DNA of 64,000 nt, taken from assembly GCF_000378225.1 (NCBI RefSeq), contig NZ_KB905146.1:62001-126000 (forward strand), in the 5' to 3' direction. This document shows, piece by piece, positions 39,668-48,246 of the stretch (position 1 is its first letter; every line of letters starts with the position of its first letter). The DNA is from Methylophilus methylotrophus DSM 46235 = ATCC 53528. GTDB taxonomy: Bacteria > Pseudomonadota > Gammaproteobacteria > Burkholderiales > Methylophilaceae. Under the pieces are notes generated by a model. That model had not been told where the DNA came from, ran no database searches, and was given only the letters and a program-made list of their open reading frames with translations. Made by a program: the position numbers and the translations under genes.

Positions 39668-41143
39668 ATGTTTTTTCAGCGTACATCTTCATCAGCTCAC
39701 GGTGCTCACGACAAGCCGCTCCGGTACCTGCTATTATTTCATGACTTGTATTTCATTGCCCTTATCATTCTGGCCGTCGCCAGTGGCGGCTATGGTATTT
39801 ACCTATGGGACAAAGCATCCGCGCAATCACAGCGCATTAATTTCGTGATTCAGGAAATTTACCTGGTGCGTGGTGACCTTTACCGGCAAACCAAGGAATT
39901 ATTCGACGCTTTTTTCTTGCAGGAAGAAAATGCCTTGCATGAATACAACCAATACACCACATCCATCCTTGCGCATCTGGAACGTCTCCAAAACATTGCA
40001 ATTGATCAGCAGGAGCGCGAAGCACTCATGGAAATCGAGCGCAAATACCGCAGCCTGGTGAACGAAGCGCCCGCTCTGTTCTATCGCTATCAAAACAATC
40101 CTAACCGCAAAGCACAAAAGTCTATTTACCAGGATATTGAAACCGGGATATTCCGGCATTACGAGGAGGTTTCCAAGCGGGCAGAATACCTGCTCATGGT
40201 CAAACAGGAGGAAATCAAACACAGGCTGGATGATGCCAGAAGCAACTCAATTGCCGTACTCTCCATGCCATTGATACTTGGCTGCATCCTGATTGTCTAT
40301 TCCCGTCGGATTTTGAAAAACTCTATTGTCAGGCCGATTAATGACATCATGCAAGCTACCAATGCCATCAGTGCTGGCAATCTTAGCCACCAGGTGCCGG
40401 AAGCTGGCGCAGAAGAACTGGCAGTCCTTTCCCGGGAAATCAATAAAATGGCTGAAGACCTGGCCGCCAGCCGCGACGCACTGGTTAAAAGTGAAAAACA
40501 GGCCGCGCTTGGCTTACTGGTCCCCATGCTCGCCCACAACATCCGCAATCCACTGGCTAGCATCCGTGCCACGGCACAAGTGATTGATGACCCGCTGCTG
40601 GATAAAGATACGCAGGAGTCCATCCAAGGGATTATGCACACGGTAGATCGCCTGGAGCGGTGGACTGGCAGCCTGCTGTCTTACCTGCATCCGATCAAAC
40701 CCATGCTCAACCAGTTGCTACTGTCTTCTATTGTGCAGGGAGCCGTTTCGACCTTGCAACCCAAACTCGACGAAAAGCAGATCGCAATCATAGAAGACAG
40801 TGCAAACGTCAAACAGCTGATCCTCACCGACGAGCACTTGCTGGAACAAATGCTCTATAACCTGCTTCTCAATGCAGCTGAAGCATCGCCCAAAGGCGCT
40901 GAAATCAAGATTTTGTGCAGCCTGGCGAATAATCTTTTAACGCTGGTGATGATTGACCAGGGGCCGGGCATGCCGTTTAAACCAGATCCACATGCCCTCA
41001 CCCCAGGACCAACAACCAAACGATTCGGTACCGGCCTGGGCATTCCGTTTGCGTTCAAGGTCTGCGAAGAACTGGGGGGCGCCATGTCCTTTGAAAGCGA
41101 TGCGGGTAGAGGCACTCGCATTACCATTACATTGCCACAGTAA
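39668..41143 (+). CDS. Sensor histidine kinase, orphan
   Basis: 491-residue membrane kinase. Membrane segments lie at about 25-48 and 197-212, enclosing a mostly helical periplasmic sensor of about 145 residues. A HAMP domain (about 213-265) is followed by the dimerisation helix with H290 in LAHNIRNPLASIRA, then ATPase boxes N (LLLNAAEAS), G1 (DQGPGMPF) and G2 (GTGLGIPFAF). No response regulator gene is beside it. Eight bases separate it from tonB, which suggests a common transcript. The signal is unknown. Confidence 0.92.
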   Translation: MFFQRTSSSAHGAHDKPLRYLLLFHDLYFIALIILAVASGGYGIYLWDKASAQSQRINFVIQEIYLVRGDLYRQTKELFDAFFLQEENALHEYNQYTTSILAHLERLQNIAIDQQEREALMEIERKYRSLVNEAPALFYRYQNNPNRKAQKSIYQDIETGIFRHYEEVSKRAEYLLMVKQEEIKHRLDDARSNSIAVLSMPLILGCILIVYSRRILKNSIVRPINDIMQATNAISAGNLSHQVPEAGAEELAVLSREINKMAEDLAASRDALVKSEKQAALGLLVPMLAHNIRNPLASIRATAQVIDDPLLDKDTQESIQGIMHTVDRLERWTGSLLSYLHPIKPMLNQLLLSSIVQGAVSTLQPKLDEKQIAIIEDSANVKQLILTDEHLLEQMLYNLLLNAAEASPKGAEIKILCSLANNLLTLVMIDQGPGMPFKPDPHALTPGPTTKRFGTGLGIPFAFKVCEELGGAMSFESDAGRGTRITITLPQ

Positions 41144-41229
41144 TATGCCTACCAACCACTGCAATGAAATTTGCGTTTTGTGCTTGCTTAATTTTGTATT
41201 TTTATCAACAATGTGATTAAGTGATTGTC

Positions 41230-41700
41230 ATGACTACTATGTTGAATTCACCTGTTCCAGAACTCTCCTTACCGGCTACCTCCAGCCTGCAATTTAATAG
41301 CAAAGACTATTCGGGTAAGTTTCTTGTTCTCTATTTTTACCCCAAAGATGCAACGCCCGGCTGTACCACACAGGGCATGCAGTTCCGCGATATGCATGAT
41401 CAGTTTGCCGCAGCCAATGCTGTCATCTTTGGCATTTCACGCGACAGCCTGAAATCCCATGAAAATTTCAAGGCCAAGTACAGTTTTCCTTTCGAATTGA
41501 TTTCTGACAGCGAAGAAACCGCTTGCCAGGCGTTCAATGTGATCAAAATGAAAAACATGTACGGTAAACAGGTACGTGGCATTGAGCGCAGTACATTTCT
41601 TGTTAACCCACAAGGCATCATCGTCCGCGAGTGGCGGGGTGTCAAAGTGGATGGTCATGCCGCTGAGGTATATGCCAGCATCCAGTCTTCCCACTCATAA
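41230..41700 (+). CDS. bcp: Peroxiredoxin, BCP/PrxQ family
   Basis: Thiol peroxidase reducing hydroperoxides. From the ATG at 41230 it has 156 residues. The peroxidatic cysteine is in YPKDATPGCTTQGMQFRD. The usual resolving cysteine five residues later is absent (M there). The only other cysteine is in ETACQAFNV, so this may be an atypical 2-Cys or a 1-Cys enzyme. FGISRDS and ERSTFLVNPQG are typical. A GTG at 41221 is an alternative start. Confidence 0.93.
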   Translation: MTTMLNSPVPELSLPATSSLQFNSKDYSGKFLVLYFYPKDATPGCTTQGMQFRDMHDQFAAANAVIFGISRDSLKSHENFKAKYSFPFELISDSEETACQAFNVIKMKNMYGKQVRGIERSTFLVNPQGIIVREWRGVKVDGHAAEVYASIQSSHS

Positions 41701-41711
41701 AGTGATTTTCT

Positions 41712-43106
41712 ATGGCACGTGCTCCACACACCAAGCTGTTTGTTCTTGATACTAATGTCCTGATGCACGACCCATCGTCGTTATTCAGGTTTGAAGAGCA
41801 TGACGTTTATTTGCCAATGGTGACATTGGAAGAACTAGACAACAATAAAAAGGGATTAACCGAAGTCGCCCGCAACGCGCGCCAGGCCAGCCGCTTTCTG
41901 GAAGAAATCATCGGCAGTATAGAGACAGATAAACTGGAAGAAGGTTGTCCTCTCGGCATCCAGGGTAACCGCCATCTCACTGGCAAGCTGTTCTTCCAGA
42001 TGGAACATGTACCGACAGACCTGCCAGGCCTCGCAGGCAGCAAGGCGGATAACCAGATTATCGGTGTCGCTCTGGCACTGAAAAAACAGCACTCTAAACG
42101 CAGTGTGATCCTTGTCAGCAAGGATATCAATATCCGGATTAAAGCCCGTGCCATGGGCGTGCCGTCTGAAGATTACTTCAATGACAAGGTGCTGGAAGAC
42201 AGCGACATGCTGTATACCGGCTTACGCGAGTTGCCAGAAGACTTCTGGGAATCCCACAGCAAGGATATGCATTCCTGGCAAGAGTCCGGCCGCATGTTCT
42301 ATAAAATCAGCGGGCCTATCGTCAAGTCGCTGCTAGTCAATGAGTTTGTGTTTTACGAATACAACAAACCGTTCCATGCCATCGTACGCAAAATTGAAGA
42401 CAACTCTGCCGTGTTGGAAGTGATACAGGATCACCAGAATCCTAAACACAGCGTTTGGGGGATCACCGCCCGCAATCGTGAGCAGAATTTCGCCCTGAAT
42501 TTGCTAATGGATCCTGAGATTGATTTTGTCACCTTGCTGGGTCAGGCCGGTACCGGTAAAACCCTGCTGACACTGGCAGCTGCGCTGACGCAAACACTGG
42601 ACAAGAAACGCTACTCCGAAATCATTATGACTCGCGTCACCGTTCCGGTCGGCGAAGATATCGGTTTCTTGCCAGGCACGGAAGAAGAAAAAATGGCACC
42701 ATGGATGGGAGCGCTCGAAGACAACCTCGACGTGCTGAACAAAACGGATGAAGATGTTGGTGAATGGGGTCGCGCGGCGACACAAGACCTGATCCGTACA
42801 CGCATAAAAATCAAGTCACTGAATTTCATGCGTGGCCGCACCTTCCTTAACAAGTTTCTGATTATCGACGAAGCGCAGAACCTCACCCCCAAGCAGATGA
42901 AAACACTGATTACGCGTGCGGGCCCGGGTACTAAAGTCGTTTGTTTAGGTAACATTGCCCAAATTGATACGCCTTACCTCACCGAAGGCAGCTCTGGCCT
43001 GACTTATGTGGTGGACCGCTTCAAGAACTGGTCGCATAACGGCCACATTACGCTGGTTAGAGGTGAGCGCTCACGCCTGGCAGACTTTGCGGCAGAGGTC
43101 TTGTAG
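41712..43106 (+). CDS. PIN domain-PhoH ATPase fusion
   Basis: 464-residue cytoplasmic protein with an N-terminal PIN ribonuclease-like domain (LFVLDTNVLMHDPSS at residue 9, acidic residues spaced along to about 140) and a C-terminal PhoH-type P-loop ATPase. Walker A is GQAGTGKTLL near residue 278 and Walker B is FLIIDEAQNLTP near residue 385. This is the PhoH2-type arrangement proposed to act as an RNA helicase/RNase. It follows the peroxiredoxin gene by 11 bases, and lplT follows by 21. Confidence 0.95.
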   Translation: MARAPHTKLFVLDTNVLMHDPSSLFRFEEHDVYLPMVTLEELDNNKKGLTEVARNARQASRFLEEIIGSIETDKLEEGCPLGIQGNRHLTGKLFFQMEHVPTDLPGLAGSKADNQIIGVALALKKQHSKRSVILVSKDINIRIKARAMGVPSEDYFNDKVLEDSDMLYTGLRELPEDFWESHSKDMHSWQESGRMFYKISGPIVKSLLVNEFVFYEYNKPFHAIVRKIEDNSAVLEVIQDHQNPKHSVWGITARNREQNFALNLLMDPEIDFVTLLGQAGTGKTLLTLAAALTQTLDKKRYSEIIMTRVTVPVGEDIGFLPGTEEEKMAPWMGALEDNLDVLNKTDEDVGEWGRAATQDLIRTRIKIKSLNFMRGRTFLNKFLIIDEAQNLTPKQMKTLITRAGPGTKVVCLGNIAQIDTPYLTEGSSGLTYVVDRFKNWSHNGHITLVRGERSRLADFAAEVL

Positions 43107-43127
43107 ACACTCGTCTGCTCGTTTGTC

Positions 43128-44294
43128 ATGGTTAAAGGCTTTTATACCTTACTGATTGCCCAATTCCTATCGGCAATCGCAGACAATGCGCTCCTGTTTG
43201 CAGCGATTGCCTTGCTGGCCAAACTCAATGCGCCTAGCTGGCACGAACCGTTGCTGCGGGAGTTCTTTGTCATCTCCTACATCCTGCTGGCGCCTTTTGT
43301 CGGCCCATTTGCCGATGCCCTGCCCAAAGGACGCGTCATGTTCCTGAGCAATGGCCTGAAGTTTATTGGCTGTTTCATGGCACTGATAGGCGTACCACCT
43401 CTGTATGCCTATGCTATGGTTGGTGTTGGTGCGGCAGCTTACTCCCCTGCCAAATACGGCATCCTCACGGAGATGCTGCCCTCCCACTTGCTGATCAAGG
43501 CTAATGCATGGATGGAAGGCACGACTGTGACCGCCATTATCTTGGGGCCAGTGCTTGGATCCACCCTTTCAGCCAACAACCCCTACATCGGCATCGCATT
43601 CATCATGCTGCTGTATTTACTTGCGGCCGGGTTTAATTATTACATTCCCAAAGTACCTATCGACCATCAGGTTGAACAAAAGACCTTGCGGTTTTTACTC
43701 AAAGACTTCTGGCACGCGTTTATTACACTCTGGAAAGATCCACAAGGCCAAGTTTCGCTGGCAGTGACAACATTATTTTGGGGCGCAGGCGCCACATTAC
43801 AATTTGTAGTATTGCAGTGGGCAGATATCAGGCTAGGCTTTTCACAGCAGCAAGCCACTTATCTGATTGCCATTCTGGCAGTCGGTATCGCAGTTGGCTC
43901 GGTGGTTGCGTCGCGTTATGTCCAATTGGAAAACGCGGTCAAGGTCCTGCCTGCCGGTATTTATATGGGAATATTGGTCATGAGCATGATAGTCATCCAC
44001 AGCCCCATACTTGCAGGACTGCTACTCTTCGTTATCGGCATCCTGTCAGGTTACTTCCTGGTACCGCTGAACTCCCTTTTACAGCATAGAGGACATCATT
44101 TGCTGGGTGCCGGGCATTCAATAGCTGTGCAAAACTTCAACGAAAACATAGGCATACTGTTACTATTGGGCGCTTATACCTGGATGGTGGGGGCCAAACT
44201 TGACATCAATACCATCGTAGCTATCTTCGGCGTATTTATCATAATAAGCATGTCCCTCATTACAGTGGTCTACCGAAAACAGATTAAACATTGA
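43128..44294 (+). CDS. lplT: Lysophospholipid transporter LplT
   Basis: 388-residue major facilitator superfamily protein with about twelve hydrophobic segments. The start QFLSAIADNALLFAAIALL and the YSPAKYGILTEMLP motif are typical of LplT, which flips lysophosphatidylethanolamine across the inner membrane for reacylation. In E. coli it is paired with the acyltransferase gene aas. None is beside it here. A bidirectional terminator follows. Confidence 0.93.
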   Translation: MVKGFYTLLIAQFLSAIADNALLFAAIALLAKLNAPSWHEPLLREFFVISYILLAPFVGPFADALPKGRVMFLSNGLKFIGCFMALIGVPPLYAYAMVGVGAAAYSPAKYGILTEMLPSHLLIKANAWMEGTTVTAIILGPVLGSTLSANNPYIGIAFIMLLYLLAAGFNYYIPKVPIDHQVEQKTLRFLLKDFWHAFITLWKDPQGQVSLAVTTLFWGAGATLQFVVLQWADIRLGFSQQQATYLIAILAVGIAVGSVVASRYVQLENAVKVLPAGIYMGILVMSMIVIHSPILAGLLLFVIGILSGYFLVPLNSLLQHRGHHLLGAGHSIAVQNFNENIGILLLLGAYTWMVGAKLDINTIVAIFGVFIIISMSLITVVYRKQIKH

Positions 44295-44319
44295 GATTAA
44301 CAAGGAACTGCTAATAAAT

Positions 44320-44348
44320 AAAAGGGCGCTCAAAGCGCCCTTTTATTT
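44320..44348. terminator. Bidirectional terminator between lplT and ndh
   Basis: Stem AAAGGGCGCT and AGCGCCCTTT with a 3-base loop, with T-rich bases on both strands. It separates the convergent lplT and NADH dehydrogenase genes. Confidence 0.78.
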
Positions 44349-44357
44349 AGCCTAGTT

Positions 44358-45689
44358 TTAGTGCAGTTTTACATGCGGTTCAGTACGTCTTGAAATGATA
44401 CGGCCTATGGTATGTACAATCACTGCAAGAATGCCATGCAAAGCCATCAAGTGCATTTTGTATAACGAGCGATACATCACACGCGCAAACAGCCCTTGAA
44501 TATACATGCTGCCACCAGCCACAGCCCCCATCAGGCTACCAACCGTTGAGTATTTACCCAGGTTCACCAATGAACCATAATCATGGTAATGGAACTCAGG
44601 CAATTGCGATTTACCAGCGACACGTGCCTTCACTGTTTTTACCAGCAAGGAAGACTGCTGATGTGCGGCCTGCGCACGTGGCGGGACCGTCGTATCATGA
44701 CCCAACCATGGACAAGCAGCACAATCACCAAACGCAAAAATATTTTCATCACGTGTCGTTTGCAGGTTTTGGTTTACAACCAACTGATTAATTCTGTTAG
44801 TTTCCAGACCATCAATATCCTTCAAAAAGTCAGGTGCTTTAATCCCCGCGGCCCATACCACCAGTTCGGCCGGAATTGTACGGCCACTGTGCGTTGTGAT
44901 GCCTTTGGGTGAGACCTCAGTGACACGCTCACCGGTAAAAACGTTGACGCGCAACTTACGCAATTCGACATCTACCGCATAAGATAATTTTGGCGGCAAA
45001 GCAGGCAAGATTCGGTCGCTAGCTTCAATTAGTGAGATCTTAACATCACGGTCTGCATCAATTTTGTCCAGCCCATAAGCGGCCAGCTCACGAGTAGTGT
45101 TATGCAGCTCAGCAGCCAGCTCAACGCCGGTAGCTCCGGCACCTACAATCGCAACTTCCAGCTGACCGGGTTTCAACGGCTCTGGCTGTGTCTGGGCACG
45201 CAATAAGGCATTATGCAGATATCGATGGAATTTCTGCGCTTGTTCCTGGGTATCTAAGGCCATCGAATACTCACGCGCGCCTTTGATTCCAAAATCATTG
45301 GTCGTACTACCCACTGCAATAATCAATGTATCGTATTTAAATGAACGGCGCGCAATAATCTCATTACCATCTTCGTCATGAACTGGTGCCAAGAATACTT
45401 CGCGAGTGCTACGATCCAGCCCATCCATACGCCCCAGACGGAATTTAAAATGATGCCAGTGTGCCTGAGCCAAATACTCCAGCTCATGCCGATCCGGGTC
45501 CATGCTGCCAGCTGCGATTTCATGCAGCAATGGCTTCCAAACATGGGTCCTGGTGGCATCTATCAGCGTAATACGGGCTTTTTTCTTTTTGCCCAGTGAA
45601 TCACCCAGTTTGGTCGCTAACTCCAGGCCACCAGCACCGCCACCAACAATGATGACATGGTGTAAATCATTTTCGTCTGTTACGCTCAC
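44358..45689 (-). CDS. ndh: Type II NADH:quinone oxidoreductase
   Basis: Single-subunit, non-pumping NADH dehydrogenase. The GTG at 45689 has an AAGGA site and gives 443 residues. The frame is open further upstream, but that part is the terminator of the preceding cytochrome gene. FAD-binding VIIVGGGAGGLELATKLG is at the start, the NADH-binding VAIVGAGATGVELAAEL lies in the middle, and FAFGDCAACP is a late FAD motif. A hydrophobic C-terminal helix should bind the membrane. It is the last gene of the methanol oxidation region. Confidence 0.95.
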   Translation of the reverse strand: MSVTDENDLHHVIIVGGGAGGLELATKLGDSLGKKKKARITLIDATRTHVWKPLLHEIAAGSMDPDRHELEYLAQAHWHHFKFRLGRMDGLDRSTREVFLAPVHDEDGNEIIARRSFKYDTLIIAVGSTTNDFGIKGAREYSMALDTQEQAQKFHRYLHNALLRAQTQPEPLKPGQLEVAIVGAGATGVELAAELHNTTRELAAYGLDKIDADRDVKISLIEASDRILPALPPKLSYAVDVELRKLRVNVFTGERVTEVSPKGITTHSGRTIPAELVVWAAGIKAPDFLKDIDGLETNRINQLVVNQNLQTTRDENIFAFGDCAACPWLGHDTTVPPRAQAAHQQSSLLVKTVKARVAGKSQLPEFHYHDYGSLVNLGKYSTVGSLMGAVAGGSMYIQGLFARVMYRSLYKMHLMALHGILAVIVHTIGRIISRRTEPHVKLH

Positions 45690-45705
45690 GCTTCGATCCT
45701 TCAAT

Positions 45706-45738
45706 AAAAAAGCGCGCCTGCCGTACTGCCAAGCGCGC
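45706..45738 (-). terminator. Terminator after the lipoprotein cytochrome gene
   Basis: GCGCGC words 15 bases apart form a stem, followed on the minus strand by TTTTTT. It lies just before the ndh GTG start, which supports that start and separates ndh from the cytochrome gene upstream. Confidence 0.65.
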
Positions 45739-45757
45739 ACAACACTTCAAAATACCG

Positions 45758-46270
45758 TTATTCGTTACCAGTAATTTTGGCATGGCTACGGATAAAGGCG
45801 ATGACTTTCAATACATCATCTGGCTTCAATCCATCATCGGGTGCCATCAGGCCAAATCCTTTCGCGCCCATCCCACCATTGGTGCCATGCCAAATGGTTT
45901 CAAACATACCTTTATTGGTTGCATTTTTAGCGTAGCGGAAATTCTCACCTATCAAGCCAGGACCCACTGCGCCCTCACCGTGTCCGCCATGGCAAGCCAC
46001 ACACGAAAACAGGTTAAACTTTTTCTTCCCTTCTTTGATGGCCTCTTCGTTGCCAATATAAGGGTTTTTACCAGTAGCCAAAAATTCCTTGGCGGCCGGT
46101 GTATCAAACATTTTTTGATCAATTTCCAGAGGCTGACCATCCTGCGTTGCCACAAACTGGATAGCCTTCACATCGCCACCTGTATTCGCAGCTGCACCAG
46201 ATGACTGGCCATCCTTACTACATGCCACCACCAATGTCGCCAGCAATGCCGTTAAAAGCATATTTCTCAT
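45758..46270 (-). CDS. Lipoprotein c-type cytochrome, XoxG-like
   Basis: 170 residues with a lipoprotein signal: MRNMLLTALLATLVVAC, with the acceptor cysteine at 17 followed by S and K, which does not signal inner-membrane retention. A low-complexity linker leads to a mono-heme cytochrome domain (CVACH heme site) nearly identical to that of the next gene upstream, with a conserved methionine in GLMAPDDG as likely axial ligand. It probably takes electrons from methanol oxidation while bound to a membrane. An ATG four codons upstream (46282) is an alternative start. Flanked by terminators on both sides. Confidence 0.9.
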   Translation of the reverse strand: MRNMLLTALLATLVVACSKDGQSSGAAANTGGDVKAIQFVATQDGQPLEIDQKMFDTPAAKEFLATGKNPYIGNEEAIKEGKKKFNLFSCVACHGGHGEGAVGPGLIGENFRYAKNATNKGMFETIWHGTNGGMGAKGFGLMAPDDGLKPDDVLKVIAFIRSHAKITGNE

Positions 46271-46370
46271 CTTTACCCCCATCTTTCCATGTATCCAAAT
46301 GTTCTTTGAAATAAAACGGTTTTTAATTGTTTTTTATAATCAAACCGACTGCATTTATTGTGCCACAAAA

Positions 46371-46400
46371 ACAAAAAACGGTCACCTCAGTGACCGTTTT
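46371..46400 (-). terminator. Terminator between the two cytochrome genes
   Basis: Stem AAAACGGTCAC and GTGACCGTTTT with a 4-base loop. On the minus strand it is followed by TTTTTTGTTTTT. It ends the transcript of the soluble cytochrome gene. Confidence 0.8.
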
Positions 46401-46413
46401 ATTCGCAACGAAT

Positions 46414-46896
46414 TTACTCGTTACCTGTCATGCCTACGTTGCTGTTGCTACGAATGTAAGCAATCACCTTCAGCAATTCATCAGGTTTGATGCCGTCATC
46501 TGGAGCCATCAGGCCAAAGCCTTTAGCACCCATACCACCGTTGGTACCGTGCCAGATTGTTTCAAACATCCCTTTGTTCGTTGCGTTTTTTGCATAACGG
46601 AAGTTTGCACCAATCAAGCCTGGGCCTACAGCACCTTCACCTTTACCACCGTGGCAGGCCACGCAAGAGTACATATTGAAAATTTTCTTGCCTTTTTTAA
46701 TAGCCTCTTCGTTACCGATGTATGGGTTTTTACCAGTCGCCAAGAATTCTTTAGCAGCGTCTGTATCAAACATTGCTTTGTCGATGTTGATGGTTGAGCC
46801 GTCTTGAGTAGCTGAAAATGTAATATCAGCCATTGCACCCGTGGCAAATGCCATCAAGGAAATCAACAATGCTGATTTAAAAGTGTTGCCTAACAT
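46414..46896 (-). CDS. xoxG: Soluble periplasmic cytochrome c, XoxG-like
   Basis: 160 residues with a cleavable signal peptide (MLGNTFKSALLISLMAFATG, cleavage probably after AMA) and one c-type heme site, CVACHGGKGEGAVGPGL. A methionine in GLMAPDDG is the likely sixth ligand. Cytochromes of this kind accept electrons from PQQ methanol dehydrogenases, and xoxJ and xoxF lie immediately upstream. AGGAGA stands 7 bases before the ATG. The gene symbol rests on context and family resemblance. A close paralogue follows downstream. Confidence 0.88.
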   Translation of the reverse strand: MLGNTFKSALLISLMAFATGAMADITFSATQDGSTINIDKAMFDTDAAKEFLATGKNPYIGNEEAIKKGKKIFNMYSCVACHGGKGEGAVGPGLIGANFRYAKNATNKGMFETIWHGTNGGMGAKGFGLMAPDDGIKPDELLKVIAYIRSNSNVGMTGNE

Positions 46897-46920
46897 GTTT
46901 TCTCCTAATCCTAAACAAAA

Positions 46921-46967
46921 TGAGCGACGTTAACATCCATCCCAACCAAAATATTAACGTATGCTCA
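46921..46967 (-). promoter_or_regulatory. Inverted repeat in the leader of the soluble cytochrome gene
   Basis: Two nested pairs of arms, TGAGC with GCTCA and ACGTTAA with TTAACGT, span 47 bases, ending 25 bases before the start codon. It could be an operator or an RNA structure near the ribosome binding site. Confidence 0.42.
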
Positions 46968-47123
46968 TTTAACGAATCGTTCCAGAAACGGTTGACGAAT
47001 ATTTCCGAATCTCTGTACAGAAACTTTCACTCAGCCATCTCAAAACAAGCCAATGATTCTACTGTGTTTTTTTTAGATTGTCATCAGTGACTGCCTGTTT
47101 TTGAAACTTTTCCGCCATGCATG

Positions 47124-48002
47124 TTACTTTTTATACACACTATCACCTTCAACTACTGGCACTGTTGGAATGCCGTAATCTTTCAGGATCGCATCAATCT
47201 TGTCCTTATTACGCTCGAGCGCTTCGTTGATCATCTTGATACGATCCTTGTCCTTCATACGCACTGCGACCGAAATGTTCCAGTATTCCTTACCCTTGAG
47301 GTTCACCTTGTTGTATTCAGGAATCAGGCGCACCTCTAAAGGCACTTTGGATTGCTTGGCAAAATAACCTGCAATCGGCCCCCACATAACGGCAACATCA
47401 ATATCACCCTTGACCAAGTCATCGATAATAAAGCTGGTTGGCAAATTCAGGTCACGTTGCAAACGATATGGGCGTGCATTCGTCATCAAGCCATAATCAT
47501 TCAACGGAATGGTTGCTGGACTCTTGTCAACAATACCGATGATGCCCTTTTTCAGATCTGGGGAATCCCAGTTATTAATGTCGTAGTTACTGTCTTTACG
47601 CCAGACAAACACATGGCCGGAACGATAGTAAGGCTTGGAGGTTCTCAAGCCATCAAAGTCAGAGGTCATACCAATAATCACATCACATCGCATCGCATTG
47701 ATGGTATTACGCAAAAAGCCTTGGCGATTGTATGCATATTGAAAGGTCAATTTCTTACCGAGATCATCAGCCAGCACTTTCGCAATCTTGTCTTCAAAGC
47801 CTTCGAGCTTTAAATTGGAGTAAGGCATATTATCTGGGTCCGAACAGACCTTGAACTCTGACTCATCCGCGACACGACGTATTTCACCGATACGGCCTTC
47901 GTCCGGATTAATGGACGGGATGTCAATTTCTTCGGCAAACACCACACTTTGTGTGGCAAACATCATCGCAAACGCACCCACAATATTCCATGTAATTCTC
48001 AT
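47124..48002 (-). CDS. xoxJ: XoxJ/MxaJ-type periplasmic binding protein
   Basis: 292 residues from the ATG at 48002 (GGATGAAG upstream). The frame extends further but not as protein. A signal peptide (MRITWNIVGAFAMMFATQ) precedes a solute-binding-protein fold with FKVCSDPDNMPYSN and RCDVIIGMTSDFDGL. XoxJ is thought to help activate or assemble the lanthanide methanol dehydrogenase. Located between xoxF and the cytochrome genes, the usual order F-J-G. Confidence 0.94.
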   Translation of the reverse strand: MRITWNIVGAFAMMFATQSVVFAEEIDIPSINPDEGRIGEIRRVADESEFKVCSDPDNMPYSNLKLEGFEDKIAKVLADDLGKKLTFQYAYNRQGFLRNTINAMRCDVIIGMTSDFDGLRTSKPYYRSGHVFVWRKDSNYDINNWDSPDLKKGIIGIVDKSPATIPLNDYGLMTNARPYRLQRDLNLPTSFIIDDLVKGDIDVAVMWGPIAGYFAKQSKVPLEVRLIPEYNKVNLKGKEYWNISVAVRMKDKDRIKMINEALERNKDKIDAILKDYGIPTVPVVEGDSVYKK

Positions 48003-48172
48003 TTTGACTTCATCCTTTTTTGTGATTGTTTCCTGTCGTTTTTGGAGCCTGGTCTCACTCAAAAGTTCTACCAATCAACGACAAAGTGAATCATCTTATC
48101 GTGAATGCGTTTTCATTTGTAGCCAAAACACATTTAATTTTATTCCTCTTGTTTTGAATCATGATATTCATG

Positions 48173-48202
48173 AAAAAAAACACCCTGCCGAAGCAGGGTG
48201 TT
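48173..48202 (-). terminator. Strong terminator after xoxF
   Basis: Perfect 10-base-pair stem AACACCCTGC and GCAGGGTGTT with a TTCG tetraloop, followed on the minus strand by a run of T. It separates xoxF from xoxJ. Confidence 0.9.
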
Positions 48203-48246
48203 AAGGAGTCAACGTATTACTACGTGTAACTTAAGACTAGCTCAAA

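Noticed and set aside
46327-46797. 156-codon plus-strand frame opposite the soluble cytochrome gene
   Set aside because: A similar shadow occurs opposite the paralogous cytochrome gene because the two sequences are alike. Not an independent gene.
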